A program made the translations under genes and the position numbers. The notes under the pieces are model-generated. The model searched no databases. It saw nothing but the letters and a program-made list of their open reading frames with translations, and was not told the origin of the DNA. From Sinorhizobium sp. 8-89 (lineage in GTDB: Bacteria > Pseudomonadota > Alphaproteobacteria > Rhizobiales > Rhizobiaceae), in contig NZ_JASKLR010000007.1 of the NCBI RefSeq assembly GCF_030124325.1, positions 248,224 through 296,603 on the forward strand: a stretch of DNA of 48,380 bases. The letters run 5' to 3'. This document shows positions 28,811 to 38,329 of this stretch, piece after piece. Position 1 is the stretch's first letter; every line of letters begins with the position of its first letter.

Positions 28811-31198
28811 TCAGAACTCTTCCCAATTGTCCTGGGCGAGCGCGTTGGCGCCGGACGTCTGCGCAATAACGCGCTGTGTCGATGCCGAATAGCCGCTGCG
28901 CGGTTGCGCCGGGCGGCTGTCCTTGGCGGCAGCCGAAGCAGAGGCGGGGCGCTCGGCCGCGCGCATTCGTTCGGCTGCACCACGCAGCATCTCGGAAGAA
29001 GACGGGGCCGGCGTCTGCTGAGCGACCCGGAAACGGGAAACCAGCGTGCTCAATGCGCCGGCTTCGTCGTTCAACGCCATGCTGGCGGCCGTGGTTTCTT
29101 CGACCATCGCGGCGTTCTGCTGGGTCACCTGATCCATCTGGTTGACGGCCGAGTTGATCTCCTTCAGGCCGACCGCCTGTTCCGAGGCGGAACTTGAGAT
29201 CTGGCGGATCAGGCCGTTGATCTGCACCACCTGCTCGGCGATCTTTTCGAGCGCACTGCCCGCCTTTCCGACGAGATCCACGCCTTCACGGACCTGGCCG
29301 GCGGAGGTGTTGATCAGCGTCTTGATCTCCTTCGCAGCATTTGCCGACCGCTGCGCGAGTTCGCGGACCTCCTGGGCGACGACCGCAAATCCCTTGCCGG
29401 CGTCGCCGGCGCGGGCAGCCTCGACGCCCGCGTTGAGCGCCAGGAGGTTTGTCTGGAAGGCGATCTCATCGATGACGCCGATGATCCGGCTGACCTCGTG
29501 CGAGGATTGCTCGATGCCCTGCATGGCGGCGATCGCCTTCTGCACGACCTCGCCCGACTGCTCGGCATCGCTGCTCGCCACCTCGACCGATTTTGCCGCG
29601 ACTTTGGCATTCTCGGCGCTGGCGTGCACCTGTGAAGTGAGCTGGTCGAGGGCGGCCGCTGTTTCTTCAAGGCTCGCGGCCTGCTGTTCCGTCCGGTGCG
29701 ACAGGTCGTTGGCGGCGTTGCTGATCTCGGCGGTGCCGCTGCCGATGTTGACGACCGAGTGATTGACGGTCCGGATCGTCTCCTCGAGGCTCTCCATGGT
29801 CGCGTTGAAGTCACGCTTCAACTGCGCATATTCACCGGGGAATTCGTCGGTAATGCGGAAGGCGAGGTCACCGGCGGACAGATGCGACAGACCCTTGCCG
29901 AGGCGGGCAACGATGTCGCGCTGAAGGGCGCTGCTCTCGGCGCGCTCGCTTTCCGAGCGGCTGCGCTGCAGTTCCGCCTGCTCGCGCTCGTGGCGGGCTT
30001 CCCCTTCGAGACGCCTGGTGTCGGCGAGCTGATGGCGGAAGCCTTCGAGCGCCTTGGCGACGGAACCAGTTTCGTCGGAACGGTCCTGACCAGCGATCGG
30101 GTTCGTGTAGTCGCCGTTGCTGAGCGTCTGAACGTCGCTGACGAGACCGGCGAGCGGTTTCTGCACGAAGCCGCGAACGGCGAAATAGAGGCCGATAAGG
30201 ACGGCACCGAGGACGACGAGGCCGCCGACGATCATCATATAGGTCTGGTCGCGGACCGGCGCGTTGATCGCTGCGCGCGGCACATCGACGAGCACCACCC
30301 AGTTGGCGTTCACGTTCGGCAGTTTGAACGGATAGACGACACGGTCGAAGGGTTCGTTTCCGTCATAGGTGAGATTCTTGATCGTGCCTGACGTCGCCGA
30401 CGACAGGGCATTCTTGACGATATCGGCACCTTCGCCTTCATAGTCCTTCATCAGCAGATCGGGGATCGGCGAAACAAGCCACTTGCCGCTCTGCGACAGC
30501 AGATAGACGCGGCCCGAGCCGAAAGGCTTGAGCTTTGCGAGGTCATCGGCGAGCGAGGCAAGTGAAATGTCGACGCCGGCTACGCCGATCAGCTTGCCGT
30601 CGGACATTACCGGATAGGCGATCGAACTCATCGTGGTCGGGACGTCGGTTCCTTCCGCAAGGTAGGGCTGCGTAATCGCGCCCTTGCCGCTCTTGGCGGC
30701 CAGGCTGTACCACTCGGCGGCGTAGTCCGCTTTGAAGGTCGAGAACTGCGCTTCGCCGTTGCGGTTCTTCGACCAGTAGGGCGTGAAGACGCCTTCCTCG
30801 TTGCCGCCGAGTTCCTTGTTGTTGGCAACGTCTTCCTGGCGCCCGTCATAGGCCTTCGCTTCCTCGGCGAACCAGCTGCCGAAGGCAAAGCTGTGCTGCT
30901 CGAGATTGGCCTTCAAGAGATTGATTGCACCGACGCGATCGGTCGATTTTCCGGCGTGGCCCCGGCCAAGCACGCCGGACATGGTGCGTGCTGCGGCAGC
31001 GAGTTCGCCGACGCTTCCCGCAATGTCGGAAGCGATGGCCCTCGCTTCGGCTTGGGCCCCGTCGAAGACCAGTGTCTCGACGCGATCCTGCGTCTGGGAG
31101 ATGAGAACGAAATTCGAGGCGAGCAGCACGAGCGCGATCGTACCGCCTGTCACAGCGATCAGTTTGGTCGCCAGTGATTTGGCTTGGAACTTGAACAT
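28811..31198 (-). CDS. Methyl-accepting chemotaxis protein with periplasmic dCache-type sensor (McpX-like)
   Basis: A 795-residue transmembrane chemoreceptor. TM1 lies at about 11-33, a periplasmic sensor at 34-315, TM2 at about 320-342, then one or two HAMP units, methylation helices and the signalling tip (EIAFQTNLLALNAGVEAARA). The C-terminus ends DNWEEF: NWEEF is a CheR-docking pentapeptide like NWETF of E. coli Tar/Tsr. The sensor has dCache traits, including W109, Y141-W142, Y195-P196 and D210 in GVAGVDI. Layout, neighbours and length recall S. meliloti McpX, which binds quaternary ammonium compounds such as proline betaine; that match is from memory. The ATG at 31198 has GAGGA 6 bases upstream; the frame opens earlier, at 31252. 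Confidence 0.9.
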   Translation of the reverse strand: MFKFQAKSLATKLIAVTGGTIALVLLASNFVLISQTQDRVETLVFDGAQAEARAIASDIAGSVGELAAAARTMSGVLGRGHAGKSTDRVGAINLLKANLEQHSFAFGSWFAEEAKAYDGRQEDVANNKELGGNEEGVFTPYWSKNRNGEAQFSTFKADYAAEWYSLAAKSGKGAITQPYLAEGTDVPTTMSSIAYPVMSDGKLIGVAGVDISLASLADDLAKLKPFGSGRVYLLSQSGKWLVSPIPDLLMKDYEGEGADIVKNALSSATSGTIKNLTYDGNEPFDRVVYPFKLPNVNANWVVLVDVPRAAINAPVRDQTYMMIVGGLVVLGAVLIGLYFAVRGFVQKPLAGLVSDVQTLSNGDYTNPIAGQDRSDETGSVAKALEGFRHQLADTRRLEGEARHEREQAELQRSRSESERAESSALQRDIVARLGKGLSHLSAGDLAFRITDEFPGEYAQLKRDFNATMESLEETIRTVNHSVVNIGSGTAEISNAANDLSHRTEQQAASLEETAAALDQLTSQVHASAENAKVAAKSVEVASSDAEQSGEVVQKAIAAMQGIEQSSHEVSRIIGVIDEIAFQTNLLALNAGVEAARAGDAGKGFAVVAQEVRELAQRSANAAKEIKTLINTSAGQVREGVDLVGKAGSALEKIAEQVVQINGLIRQISSSASEQAVGLKEINSAVNQMDQVTQQNAAMVEETTAASMALNDEAGALSTLVSRFRVAQQTPAPSSSEMLRGAAERMRAAERPASASAAAKDSRPAQPRSGYSASTQRVIAQTSGANALAQDNWEEF

Positions 31199-31499
31199 GA
31201 AATCCTCACATACTGAGAGGTCCGCGGGCTTGGTACCCGCGGCGTGACGCATTCCGAATTGTGGGGTGAAACTCCATCATGGAGCGCCAGATGCCAACCG
31301 GCACGAAGGAGGCGGTCAAACCTGATCGCGGTCGACCTTCTCACGCATCTGAATAGAGGATCAAATCTTAAGATCCGGCCAACGCCGAGGCTGAATCACC
31401 ATCGCCAAACGCAAATTCCGCGGTCTGAGTTTAACTGGCGCGACATGGGCTGTCGGGTTTGCGAAGCGGGTGCAAATGGGCCGCAAAAGGGCGCGCGGC
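31199..31499. other. Gene-free region upstream of the chemoreceptor gene
   Basis: About 300 bases between the chemoreceptor start and the ribokinase stop, both on the minus strand. It holds a 7-bp perfect stem CCGCGGG (31222-31228) / CCCGCGG (31236-31242) in the chemoreceptor leader. I see no convincing gene and no terminator with a T tract after ribokinase. Confidence 0.5.
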
Positions 31500-32399
31500 T
31501 CAGAGGCGAGCCGCAACCTCGATTGCCAGCGGTATTGCCGGTTGCGCGCCAGGCTTGAGGCAGGCGAGCGATCCGGCGACCGCCGCCTGCCGCAGCGCGT
31601 CGGCGAAGGCCAGTCCCGCATCGAGCCCTGCGGCAAGATAGCCGCAGAAGGTGTCGCCGGCGCCGACGGTGTCGACCGGTTCGATGGTCAAACCCTTGGC
31701 GCGGTGAACGGCCCCGTCGTGAATGGCGATCACGCCTTCGGCGCCAAGCGTCACGATCACGGTCTGCCCGGTCTCCTGGTGAAGTTGTTTCATCGCCGCC
31801 TCGCGCGCAGCGGCGTCGATGCCGCTTTTGCCGGCCAGCAACTCGAATTCGGTTTCGTTGGCGATCACGGTGTCGGCCATGCGCCCGAGGCGGGCGGCGT
31901 CGGGCGTCAGCGGCGCGATGTTGATGATGGAGCGGATGCCACGGCGTTTGGCCTCCGCAAGCGCCTTCTCTACGGAGGTAGCGGGAATTTCAAGCTGCAG
32001 CATCAGCGTGTCACCGGCTGACATGGTTTCGAGCGCCGTCGTTGCGTCGCTATCGCTCACCGTCGCGTTGGCGCTGGCGACGACGACGATGACGTTTTCG
32101 CCATCGCCGCCGACAATGATGTGTGCAGTGCCGGTAGGAGCATCGACCGTCTTGATAAGGCTAAGGTCGGCGCCGGCCTCTTTCAGCAGCGCCAGCGCGC
32201 CTTCGGCGAAACTGTCCCAGCCGACGGCGCCGGCCATACGCACCGACGCACCGGCGCGGCGGGCGGCTAGCGCCTGGTTCGCGCCCTTGCCGCCGGCGGC
32301 GGTCGAGAAGCCGGTTCCGGCGACGGTTTCGCCGGGCTTCGGCAGGCGCGCGGTGGTGGCGATCAGGTCCATGTTGATGGACCCAAGGACAGTGATCAT
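31500..32399 (-). CDS. rbsK: Ribokinase
   Basis: A 299-residue PfkB-family sugar kinase. It opens MITVLGSINMDLIATTARLP with the GSIN sugar-site pattern, has GGKGANQALAARRAG near residue 36, and carries the catalytic signature DTVGAGDTFCGYLAAGLD near 245 with the active-site Asp. Ribokinase phosphorylates ribose to ribose 5-phosphate. It lies downstream of rmuC on the same strand with a 51-base gap. It could use ribose freed by the nucleoside hydrolase encoded 3 kb away. No ribose transporter genes are adjacent, which is unusual for an rbs locus. Confidence 0.92.
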   Translation of the reverse strand: MITVLGSINMDLIATTARLPKPGETVAGTGFSTAAGGKGANQALAARRAGASVRMAGAVGWDSFAEGALALLKEAGADLSLIKTVDAPTGTAHIIVGGDGENVIVVVASANATVSDSDATTALETMSAGDTLMLQLEIPATSVEKALAEAKRRGIRSIINIAPLTPDAARLGRMADTVIANETEFELLAGKSGIDAAAREAAMKQLHQETGQTVIVTLGAEGVIAIHDGAVHRAKGLTIEPVDTVGAGDTFCGYLAAGLDAGLAFADALRQAAVAGSLACLKPGAQPAIPLAIEVAARL

Positions 32400-32450
32400 G
32401 TGGAGATGCCCCGTCGGATTATTGACTTTCGCGAAGAGTGCCCGACCGCG

Positions 32451-33641
32451 TCAGTCCTCGTCAACCACCCGCAGCTTCAATTGCCCCATCCGGTTGTCAA
32501 GTGGCCGTCCGCCCTGCTCGCTCTTTCCGGGTTCGGCCTCGGCCGCAAGTTCCAGGGCTTCGATCTTGGCGCCGCGCCGGGTCAGCTTGTCTGATGATAT
32601 GAGGATATCGTCGACATCCTTCTGGGTCATCGCGAAATGGCCCTGAAGCTTGCGCACACGTTCGTCGAGCCGCGAAAGGTCCTCCATCAGGCGCACGACT
32701 TCGCCCTGGATCAGGTGCGCCTGCTCGCGCATGCGGGCATCCTTCAAGATCGCCTGGATCACCTGGATCGACAGGAGCAGGAGCGACGGCGAGACGATGA
32801 CGATGCGCTGGCGATGCGCCTTCTGCACGATCGGCTCGAAGTGCTCGTGGATCTCGGCAAAGATCGATTCGGAGGGAACGAAGAGGAAGGCCGTGTCCTG
32901 CGTTTCTCCCGGCAAAAGGTATTTGCCGGCGATATCGCGGATATGCACCTCCATGTCGCGGCGGAAGGCCTGCGCCGCCTGCTGCCGCCGTTCGGCCGTC
33001 GCCGCGTCGCGCATGGCGTTCCAGGCTTCGAGCGGAAACTTTGCATCGATGACCAGCGGCGGCTGGCCATTCGGCATGCGGATGGTGCAGTCCGGACGCG
33101 CGCCGTTGGAGAGCGTCGCCTGGAAGGCGAAGGCGCCCATCGGCAGCCCGTCGGCAACGATCGCTTCCATGCGCGACTGGCCGAACGCCCCGCGCGTCTG
33201 CTTGTTTGCCAGAATGCTCTGCAGCCCGGCCATGTCCTTGGCCAGCGACTGTATGTTGTTCTGGGCGTTGTCGATCACGGCGAGCCGCTCCTGTAGGCGG
33301 CGGAGGTTTTCGTGCGTGGCTTTCGTCTGCTCGCTGATCGAAGTGCCGATCCGGTGCGTCATTCCGTCGATGCGCTGGCTGAGGGACTGGTTGAGTTCCG
33401 CCTGGCGCGTGCCGAAAACTTCGGTCATGGCGGCGATCCGGCCCTGCAATTCCGTCTGCGCGGCAAGGAGCGTTGCCATTTGCTCGTCTCGCTCGTCGCG
33501 GGCCGACCGCGCGCGGCGCGCAAGCATGAGGCTCGCGAGCATCATGAGAACGGCGGCGGCCGTGACGAGATGACCGGCCGTAACGGGCAGGGCGCCGATG
33601 AGAAACAGCGGCTGTTCGAAGGAAAGGGCGATGGGCTCCAT
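32451..33641 (-). CDS. rmuC: DNA recombination protein RmuC family
   Basis: A 396-residue protein: an N-terminal membrane anchor (LIGALPVTAGHLVTAAAVLM, residues about 14-33), a long coiled coil rich in Gln, Arg and Glu (about 40-140), then the RmuC nuclease-like domain with GQPPLVIDAKFPLEAW and DTAFLFVPSESIFAEIHE. RmuC limits DNA inversions at short inverted repeats in E. coli; the biochemical mechanism is not established. The start ATG lies at 33641 and the gene is divergent from def, with 151 bases between. Confidence 0.93.
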   Translation of the reverse strand: MEPIALSFEQPLFLIGALPVTAGHLVTAAAVLMMLASLMLARRARSARDERDEQMATLLAAQTELQGRIAAMTEVFGTRQAELNQSLSQRIDGMTHRIGTSISEQTKATHENLRRLQERLAVIDNAQNNIQSLAKDMAGLQSILANKQTRGAFGQSRMEAIVADGLPMGAFAFQATLSNGARPDCTIRMPNGQPPLVIDAKFPLEAWNAMRDAATAERRQQAAQAFRRDMEVHIRDIAGKYLLPGETQDTAFLFVPSESIFAEIHEHFEPIVQKAHRQRIVIVSPSLLLLSIQVIQAILKDARMREQAHLIQGEVVRLMEDLSRLDERVRKLQGHFAMTQKDVDDILISSDKLTRRGAKIEALELAAEAEPGKSEQGGRPLDNRMGQLKLRVVDED

Positions 33642-33792
33642 GGCCGCAGCCTAACAGATTCGCGCCCGAAGACCAGATCAAAACAAGAACAAACATGTCG
33701 CAGCTTTCGCAAGCAGCAAGCAGCGGTTTGTGCGATCTTTGCCGGAGGCAATGTTCTTGCGCGCAAGCGGAAAGATCGGCTATGGGATCAGC

Positions 33793-34317
33793 ATGACGAT
33801 CAAGCCGCTAATCATCCTTCCCGATCCGGTTCTGCGCCAGGTGTCAAAACCGGTGGAGACCGTTGACGATGACATCCGTCGCCTGGCCGACGACATGCTG
33901 GAAACCATGTACGATGCGCCGGGCATCGGCCTTGCCGCAATCCAGATCGGCGTACCGAAGCGCCTTTTGGTTCTCGACGTGTCGAAGGAAGACGAGGAGA
34001 AGAGCCCGCTCGTTTTCATCAATCCAAAAATCGTCAGGTCCTCCGATGAGCGCTCGGTTTACGAGGAAGGCTGCCTGTCGATCCCGGACTACTACGCGGA
34101 GGTGGAGCGCCCGGCCGCAATCACCGTCGAATATCTCGATCGCCAAGGCAAGGAACAGACGGTCGAGGCGGACGGCTTGCTTGCCACCTGCCTGCAGCAC
34201 GAGATCGATCACCTGAACGGTGTTCTGTTCATCGATCACATCTCCAAGCTCAAACGGGATATGGTGATCCGCAAGTTCACCAAGGCGGCCAAGACACGCG
34301 GCGCCAAGGCGATCTGA
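33793..34317 (+). CDS. def: Peptide deformylase
   Basis: Def removes the N-formyl group from new proteins. The 174-residue protein carries all three motifs: [10 protein letters not shown] at 44-53, EGCLS with the metal ligand Cys94, and QHEIDH with His136, Glu137 and His140. The ATG at 33793 gives the usual rhizobial length; the frame is open from 33730. Fmt and truA follow on the same strand, and def-fmt is a classic pair because Fmt adds the formyl group to initiator tRNA. A mosaic repeat separates def from fmt. Confidence 0.97.
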   Translation: MTIKPLIILPDPVLRQVSKPVETVDDDIRRLADDMLETMYDAPGIGLAAIQIGVPKRLLVLDVSKEDEEKSPLVFINPKIVRSSDERSVYEEGCLSIPDYYAEVERPAAITVEYLDRQGKEQTVEADGLLATCLQHEIDHLNGVLFIDHISKLKRDMVIRKFTKAAKTRGAKAI

Positions 34318-34323
34318 CATCTA

Positions 34324-34458
34324 CTGCATGGTTCCTCAAACCGGAATCGATTTGAGGCCAAAATGCTACGGCGATCCTTGCGCGTCTGATAAGACGCGCG
34401 GTGCCGTAGAGCGGGATGAGGAAAACTGTGTGCGGTTTTTCCGTCCGCGTCCCGCTCT
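34324..34458 (+). repeat. RIME-type mosaic repeat, D, A and B modules (copy 7)
   Basis: Module D opens with CTGCATG (34324-34330) around a CCTCAAA...TTTGAGG stem. Module A has CTACGGC / GCCGTAG arms (ending 34409) with an inner GCGCGTCTGATAAGACGCGC. Module B follows directly as AGAGCGGGATG...GCGTCCCGCTCT (34408-34458), sharing its first bases with the end of A. It lies in the def-fmt gap. Confidence 0.8.
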
Positions 34459-34536
34459 CACTACAAGCTGAAGCACCCGCGCGTCGGCGCCAAAATCGCG
34501 GGCGCAGCCTGATTTCAAGAGACGGAGTTTGCCGCC

Positions 34537-35472
34537 TTGCCGCTTCGCATTATCTTCATGGGGACGCCGGAATTCTCGGTGCCCACACTTGTCGCGCTCG
34601 CCGAGGCAGGCCATGAGATCGTAGCCGTCTACACGCAGCCGCCGCGTCCCGGCGGTCGGCGCGGACTCGACCTGCAGAAATCGCCTGTTCATCAGGCAGC
34701 CGAACTTCTCGGCGTTCCGGTTCTGACCCCGCCGAATTTCAAGGATGCGGCCGATCGTGAGACCTTCCGCAAGTTCAATGCCGACGTCGCCGTCGTTGTC
34801 GCCTATGGGCTGCTCCTGCCCGAGGAAATCCTCTCTGGAACGAGGCACGGCTGCTATAACGGACATGCGTCGCTCCTGCCGCGCTGGCGGGGCGCAGCGC
34901 CCATCCAGCGCGCGATCATGGCCGGTGACCACGAGACCGGCATGATGGTGATGAAGATGGACAAGGGGCTCGATACCGGTCCGGTCGCGCTCACCAAGGC
35001 CGTTGCGATCGGCGAGACGATGACCGCGGGCGAACTGCATGACAAGCTGATGCAGGTCGGAGCGGCCTTGATGAAAGAGGCGATGGCCAAGCTCGAAGCG
35101 GGTGACCTGCCGCTGACGCCGCAGCCGGAAGAGGGCGCAGCCTATGCCGCCAAGATCAGCAAGGCCGAGACCCGCATCGATTTCACCAAACCGGCGAGTG
35201 AGGTGCACAACCATATTCGCGGCCTTTCACCCTTTCCCGGCGCCTGGTTCGAGCTGACGATCGGCGGGAAACTTGAACGGATAAAGGTGCTGAATTCCGA
35301 GAAGACCAAGGGAACCGGCGCGCCGGGCACCGTATTGGACGAGGCGTTGACCATCGCCTGCGGCGACGGCGCGGTCCGGCCGACCCGCTTGCAGAAGGCC
35401 GGCGGCAAGCCGCTTGAGGTCGCCGAGTTCCTGCGCGGAACGCCTGTCGCTGCCGGCACGAGGATCGCCTGA
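34537..35472 (+). CDS. fmt: Methionyl-tRNA formyltransferase
   Basis: Fmt formylates initiator Met-tRNA with 10-formyltetrahydrofolate. The 311-residue protein has the N-terminal [18 protein letters not shown] and the catalytic block with N108, H110 and the [18 protein letters not shown] loop; D146 in KGLDTGP completes the site. The C-terminal domain (about 205-311) binds tRNA. The TTG at 34537 is the only start that keeps the whole Rossmann strand; the next in-frame ATG would remove the first strand. The stop shares one base with the truA ATG (TGATG). Confidence 0.96.
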   Translation: MPLRIIFMGTPEFSVPTLVALAEAGHEIVAVYTQPPRPGGRRGLDLQKSPVHQAAELLGVPVLTPPNFKDAADRETFRKFNADVAVVVAYGLLLPEEILSGTRHGCYNGHASLLPRWRGAAPIQRAIMAGDHETGMMVMKMDKGLDTGPVALTKAVAIGETMTAGELHDKLMQVGAALMKEAMAKLEAGDLPLTPQPEEGAAYAAKISKAETRIDFTKPASEVHNHIRGLSPFPGAWFELTIGGKLERIKVLNSEKTKGTGAPGTVLDEALTIACGDGAVRPTRLQKAGGKPLEVAEFLRGTPVAAGTRIA

Positions 35473-36215
35473 TGCCGCGCTATCGTCTGACCGTCGAATA
35501 TGACGGCTCCGATTATGTGGGCTGGCAGCGCCAGGAAAACGGCCCCTCCGTCCAGGGGGCGATCGAGAAAGCGATCCTGTCGCTGACCGGCGAGACGGTC
35601 TCCGTCCGCGGCGCGGGACGCACCGATTCCGGCGTTCACGCGATGGGGCAGGTGGCGCATGCCGATCTCACACGCCAATGGAAGACGCACACGCTGCGCA
35701 ACGCGCTCAATGCCCATCTGACGCTTGCCGGCGAGCGCGTCTCGATTCTCGACGCGCTTGAAGCGCCACCGGAGTTCGACGCCCGCTTCTCGGCGCTTCG
35801 CCGCCACTATCTCTATCGCATCATCTCCCGCCGCTCGCCGCTGGCGCTTGAGGCACGGCGTGCCTGGTGGGTGCCGAAGACGCTCGACCATGAGGCGATG
35901 CATCAGGCGGCGCAGCGGCTGGTCGGCTATCATGACTTCACCACCTTCCGCTCGGCCCATTGTCAGGCAACGAGCCCGCTGCGCACGCTCGACCGGCTGG
36001 ACGTGACGCGAACGGGAGATCTCATCGAGATTCGCGCGACGGCCCAGAGTTTTCTGCACAATCAGATTCGCTCCTTCGCCGGCTCGCTGAAGCTGGTCGG
36101 CGAGGGCAAGTGGACGCCGGACGATTTGCAGGCTGCGCTCGAAGCGCGCAACCGGAAGGCCTGCGGGCCGGTTGCACCGCCCGACGGCCTCTATTTCATG
36201 CAGGTGGATTATTGA
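35472..36215 (+). CDS. truA: tRNA pseudouridine(38-40) synthase TruA
   Basis: TruA converts uridines 38-40 of tRNA anticodon stems to pseudouridine. The 247-residue protein has the catalytic Asp52 in [14 protein letters not shown], plus RRHYLYRI and [13 protein letters not shown]. It is translationally coupled to fmt by a TGATG overlap. The next gene is convergent, 36 bases away. Confidence 0.97.
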   Translation: MPRYRLTVEYDGSDYVGWQRQENGPSVQGAIEKAILSLTGETVSVRGAGRTDSGVHAMGQVAHADLTRQWKTHTLRNALNAHLTLAGERVSILDALEAPPEFDARFSALRRHYLYRIISRRSPLALEARRAWWVPKTLDHEAMHQAAQRLVGYHDFTTFRSAHCQATSPLRTLDRLDVTRTGDLIEIRATAQSFLHNQIRSFAGSLKLVGEGKWTPDDLQAALEARNRKACGPVAPPDGLYFMQVDY

Positions 36216-36251
36216 TCCTCGTCAGGCGCGGTCTTTATGCCTAGCGTTTCG

Positions 36252-36848
36252 CTAGCCTGGAACAAGACCAAAGAAACGCTGCAGGAACTCGCCGATCATG
36301 ATCGACGGCAGCAGGAAAAGCGCCGTCAGCGCGGCCGCGAGCAAGGTCTGGTCGCCGGTGACCGTGCGCAGAAGCCGGAAGAGCAAGCCGACGCTTGCGA
36401 CCAGCAGCAGCAGCCAGATGAGGCTTGTCAGTCCCTCGCTGCCCGGAATCACCAGACGGATCGCCGCCGGTAGCGCCATGGCATAGGAGAGCGGCACCGA
36501 GAGCCAATTGGTAGTGACGATCACGGGCACCACGAAAAAGGCAAATCCCAGCGGACGCGACAGGATCACGATCAGGATGATCGGCAGGAGCCAACTGGCA
36601 AGATCTATGACAAACAGTTTCAGGATGAAGCCGAAGCCGATCGTCGTGCCGGCCGGCATCGCCGAAAGGTAATAAAGCCGCCAGGACGCCCAGGTCACGG
36701 CGATCGCCGGCAGGGACCAGAGGATCGCTGCGAATGAGCGCCATAGACCGCTCTCGCTGATGTCCAGCCAGCGGAACCCCTCGCGGTCACCGCGGATGAG
36801 CAGCCACAGCCCTTTGATGTAGGCGAGCACCTCCTCAAGCAGCGGCAT
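36252..36848 (-). CDS. Integral membrane protein of unknown function
   Basis: A 198-residue hydrophobic protein with about five predicted membrane segments (for example [57 protein letters not shown]). The N-terminal stretch is short and polar ([20 protein letters not shown]). I recognise no catalytic motif or transporter signature. Its start lies inside the end of dapE, a 14-base overlap on the same strand, so it is translated from the dapE transcript. This coupling is the only hint at its role, and whether it relates to cell-wall precursors is speculation. Confidence 0.75.
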   Translation of the reverse strand: MPLLEEVLAYIKGLWLLIRGDREGFRWLDISESGLWRSFAAILWSLPAIAVTWASWRLYYLSAMPAGTTIGFGFILKLFVIDLASWLLPIILIVILSRPLGFAFFVVPVIVTTNWLSVPLSYAMALPAAIRLVIPGSEGLTSLIWLLLLVASVGLLFRLLRTVTGDQTLLAAALTALFLLPSIMIGEFLQRFFGLVPG

Positions 36849-38028
36849 GACCGAACCAGCGGGCGAGGAAGGTTTCGTAGATCTCGGTCAGGGTTTCGAG
36901 ATCGGCGACGGCAACGCGCTCGTCGACCATATGCATCGTCTGCCCGACGAGGCCGAATTCGACGACGGGGCAATAATCCTTGATGAAGCGCGCATCCGAG
37001 GTACCGCCGGTGGTCGAGAGCTTCGGCTGGCGCCCCACGACGGCCTCGACCGCGCCGGAAAGCGACTCGATCAAGGCGTTGTTGCGCGTCAGAAAGACGT
37101 GGCTCGGACGCTCGTTCCAGACGATGTCGTAACGGACCGGCGCACGGCCCGGCCTGAGCTTGTCGCTCGCCGCGGCACGATCGAGCCGCGCGATGATTTC
37201 CGCCATGAGGCTTTCGGCGGTCCATTTGTCGTTGAAGCGAATGTTGAAGCTGGCGCTCGCCTTCGCCGGGATGACGTTGACGGCCGGATTGCCGACATCG
37301 ATGGTCGTGACCTCGAGGTTCGAGGGCTGGAAGCTCTCGGTGCCGCCGTCGAAAGGGAGGTCCATCAATGCCTCCGTGAGCTGCAGGATGCCGCGCACCG
37401 GATTGTCGGCAAGATGCGGATAGGCTGCGTGTCCCTGGACGCCGTGAACGGTGATGCGGCCGGAGAGCGAGCCGCGCCGGCCGATCTTGATCATGTCGCC
37501 GAGCGCATCGGGATTGGTCGGCTCGCCAACGAGACAGGCATCCCAGCGCTCGCCTTTCGCCGCCGCCCACTGAAGAAGCTTCACCGTACCGTTGATGGCC
37601 GGGCCTTCCTCGTCGCCGGTGATGAGAAACGAGATCGAACCTTTCGGCGCTCCATGCTTCCCGATGTGGCGGGCAACGGCCGCCACGAAGCAGGCAATGC
37701 CGCCCTTCATGTCGACGGCGCCGCGCCCATACATTTCGCCGCCGGCAATCGTCGCGGAGAAGGGGGGATGCGTCCAGGCGGCTTCGTCGCCGACCGGCAC
37801 GACGTCGGTATGGCCGGCGAACATCAAGTGCGGGCCATCGCTTCCCAGCCGGGCGTAGAGATTCTCGATGTCCGGCGTTCCGACTTCGCTTGCTATCACT
37901 CGATCGACCCGGAATCCGAGCGGAGTCAGCATCGCCTCCAGCGCGGTCAAGGCGCCGCCTTCGGCGGGGGTGACGGACGGGCAGCGAATAAGCGTGGAAA
38001 GATTGGTGATCGGATCGGTGGAGGTCAT
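36835..38028 (-). CDS. dapE: Succinyl-diaminopimelate desuccinylase DapE
   Basis: DapE removes succinate from N-succinyl-LL-diaminopimelate in lysine and peptidoglycan precursor synthesis. The 397-residue M20-family protein has the zinc-site motifs [13 protein letters not shown] near residue 68, [11 protein letters not shown] near 100 and the catalytic Glu pair in [12 protein letters not shown] near 136, with the dimerisation domain in the middle ([17 protein letters not shown]). A late [13 protein letters not shown] supplies the last ligand region. It overlaps the downstream membrane-protein gene by 14 bases. Confidence 0.96.
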   Translation of the reverse strand: MTSTDPITNLSTLIRCPSVTPAEGGALTALEAMLTPLGFRVDRVIASEVGTPDIENLYARLGSDGPHLMFAGHTDVVPVGDEAAWTHPPFSATIAGGEMYGRGAVDMKGGIACFVAAVARHIGKHGAPKGSISFLITGDEEGPAINGTVKLLQWAAAKGERWDACLVGEPTNPDALGDMIKIGRRGSLSGRITVHGVQGHAAYPHLADNPVRGILQLTEALMDLPFDGGTESFQPSNLEVTTIDVGNPAVNVIPAKASASFNIRFNDKWTAESLMAEIIARLDRAAASDKLRPGRAPVRYDIVWNERPSHVFLTRNNALIESLSGAVEAVVGRQPKLSTTGGTSDARFIKDYCPVVEFGLVGQTMHMVDERVAVADLETLTEIYETFLARWFGHAAA

Positions 38029-38121
38029 CTATCGGAATGCCATCTGCGCGGCACGCAGGCCTGTGAGGTCGGAGGCTGCTGGTTTATCCGATCGAGTGCC
38101 GGCTGTCACGCGCGATGGCGG

Positions 38122-38260
38122 CGCTACAGCCCCGCGCTCGGTTCAAGGAACATGCAGTAGGCTCCCAGTGCAATTCCAGGAAAGGTGTGTAGCGGTTTTC
38201 CGTCCGGATTGCGCTGTTTCAAAGGGCCAGATCATTTCACTGTTGAAACAATGAAATGAC
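38122..38260 (+). repeat. RIME-type mosaic repeat, partial A/D then B and C modules (copy 8)
   Basis: GCTACAGC (38122) and CATGCAG (38151-38157) are remnants of modules A and D. Module B follows (GCAATTCC at 38170 to GGATTGC at 38206-38212) and module C ends the unit (GATCATTTCACTG / CAATGAAATGAC). It lies in the 301-base gap between dapE and the RND gene. That gap also holds the terminator at 38269-38300 and the dapE leader, and otherwise shows no gene. Confidence 0.75.
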
Positions 38261-38268
38261 GTAACGTG

Positions 38269-38300
38269 AGCGGGCCGGACGATTTCTCGTCCGGCCCGCT
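38269..38300. terminator. Strong hairpin at the end of the RND operon
   Basis: A perfect 14-bp stem AGCGGGCCGGACGA (38269-38282) / TCGTCCGGCCCGCT (38287-38300) with a TTTC loop, 29 bases beyond the RND stop. Neither side has a clear T tract, so it may be an RNA-stabilising end rather than a classical terminator. Confidence 0.6.
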
Positions 38301-38329
38301 TGAGGCGCCATCGGGCAGGGGACTCCCGT

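Noticed and set aside
32497..33696. 399-residue minus-strand frame overlapping rmuC
   Set aside because: A different reading frame of the same strand; Arg- and Gly-rich and without domain features, whereas the 32451-33641 frame gives a clean RmuC.
36847..38160. 437-residue + strand frame opposite dapE
   Set aside because: Antisense shadow that also runs into a repeat element; DapE is intact on the other strand.
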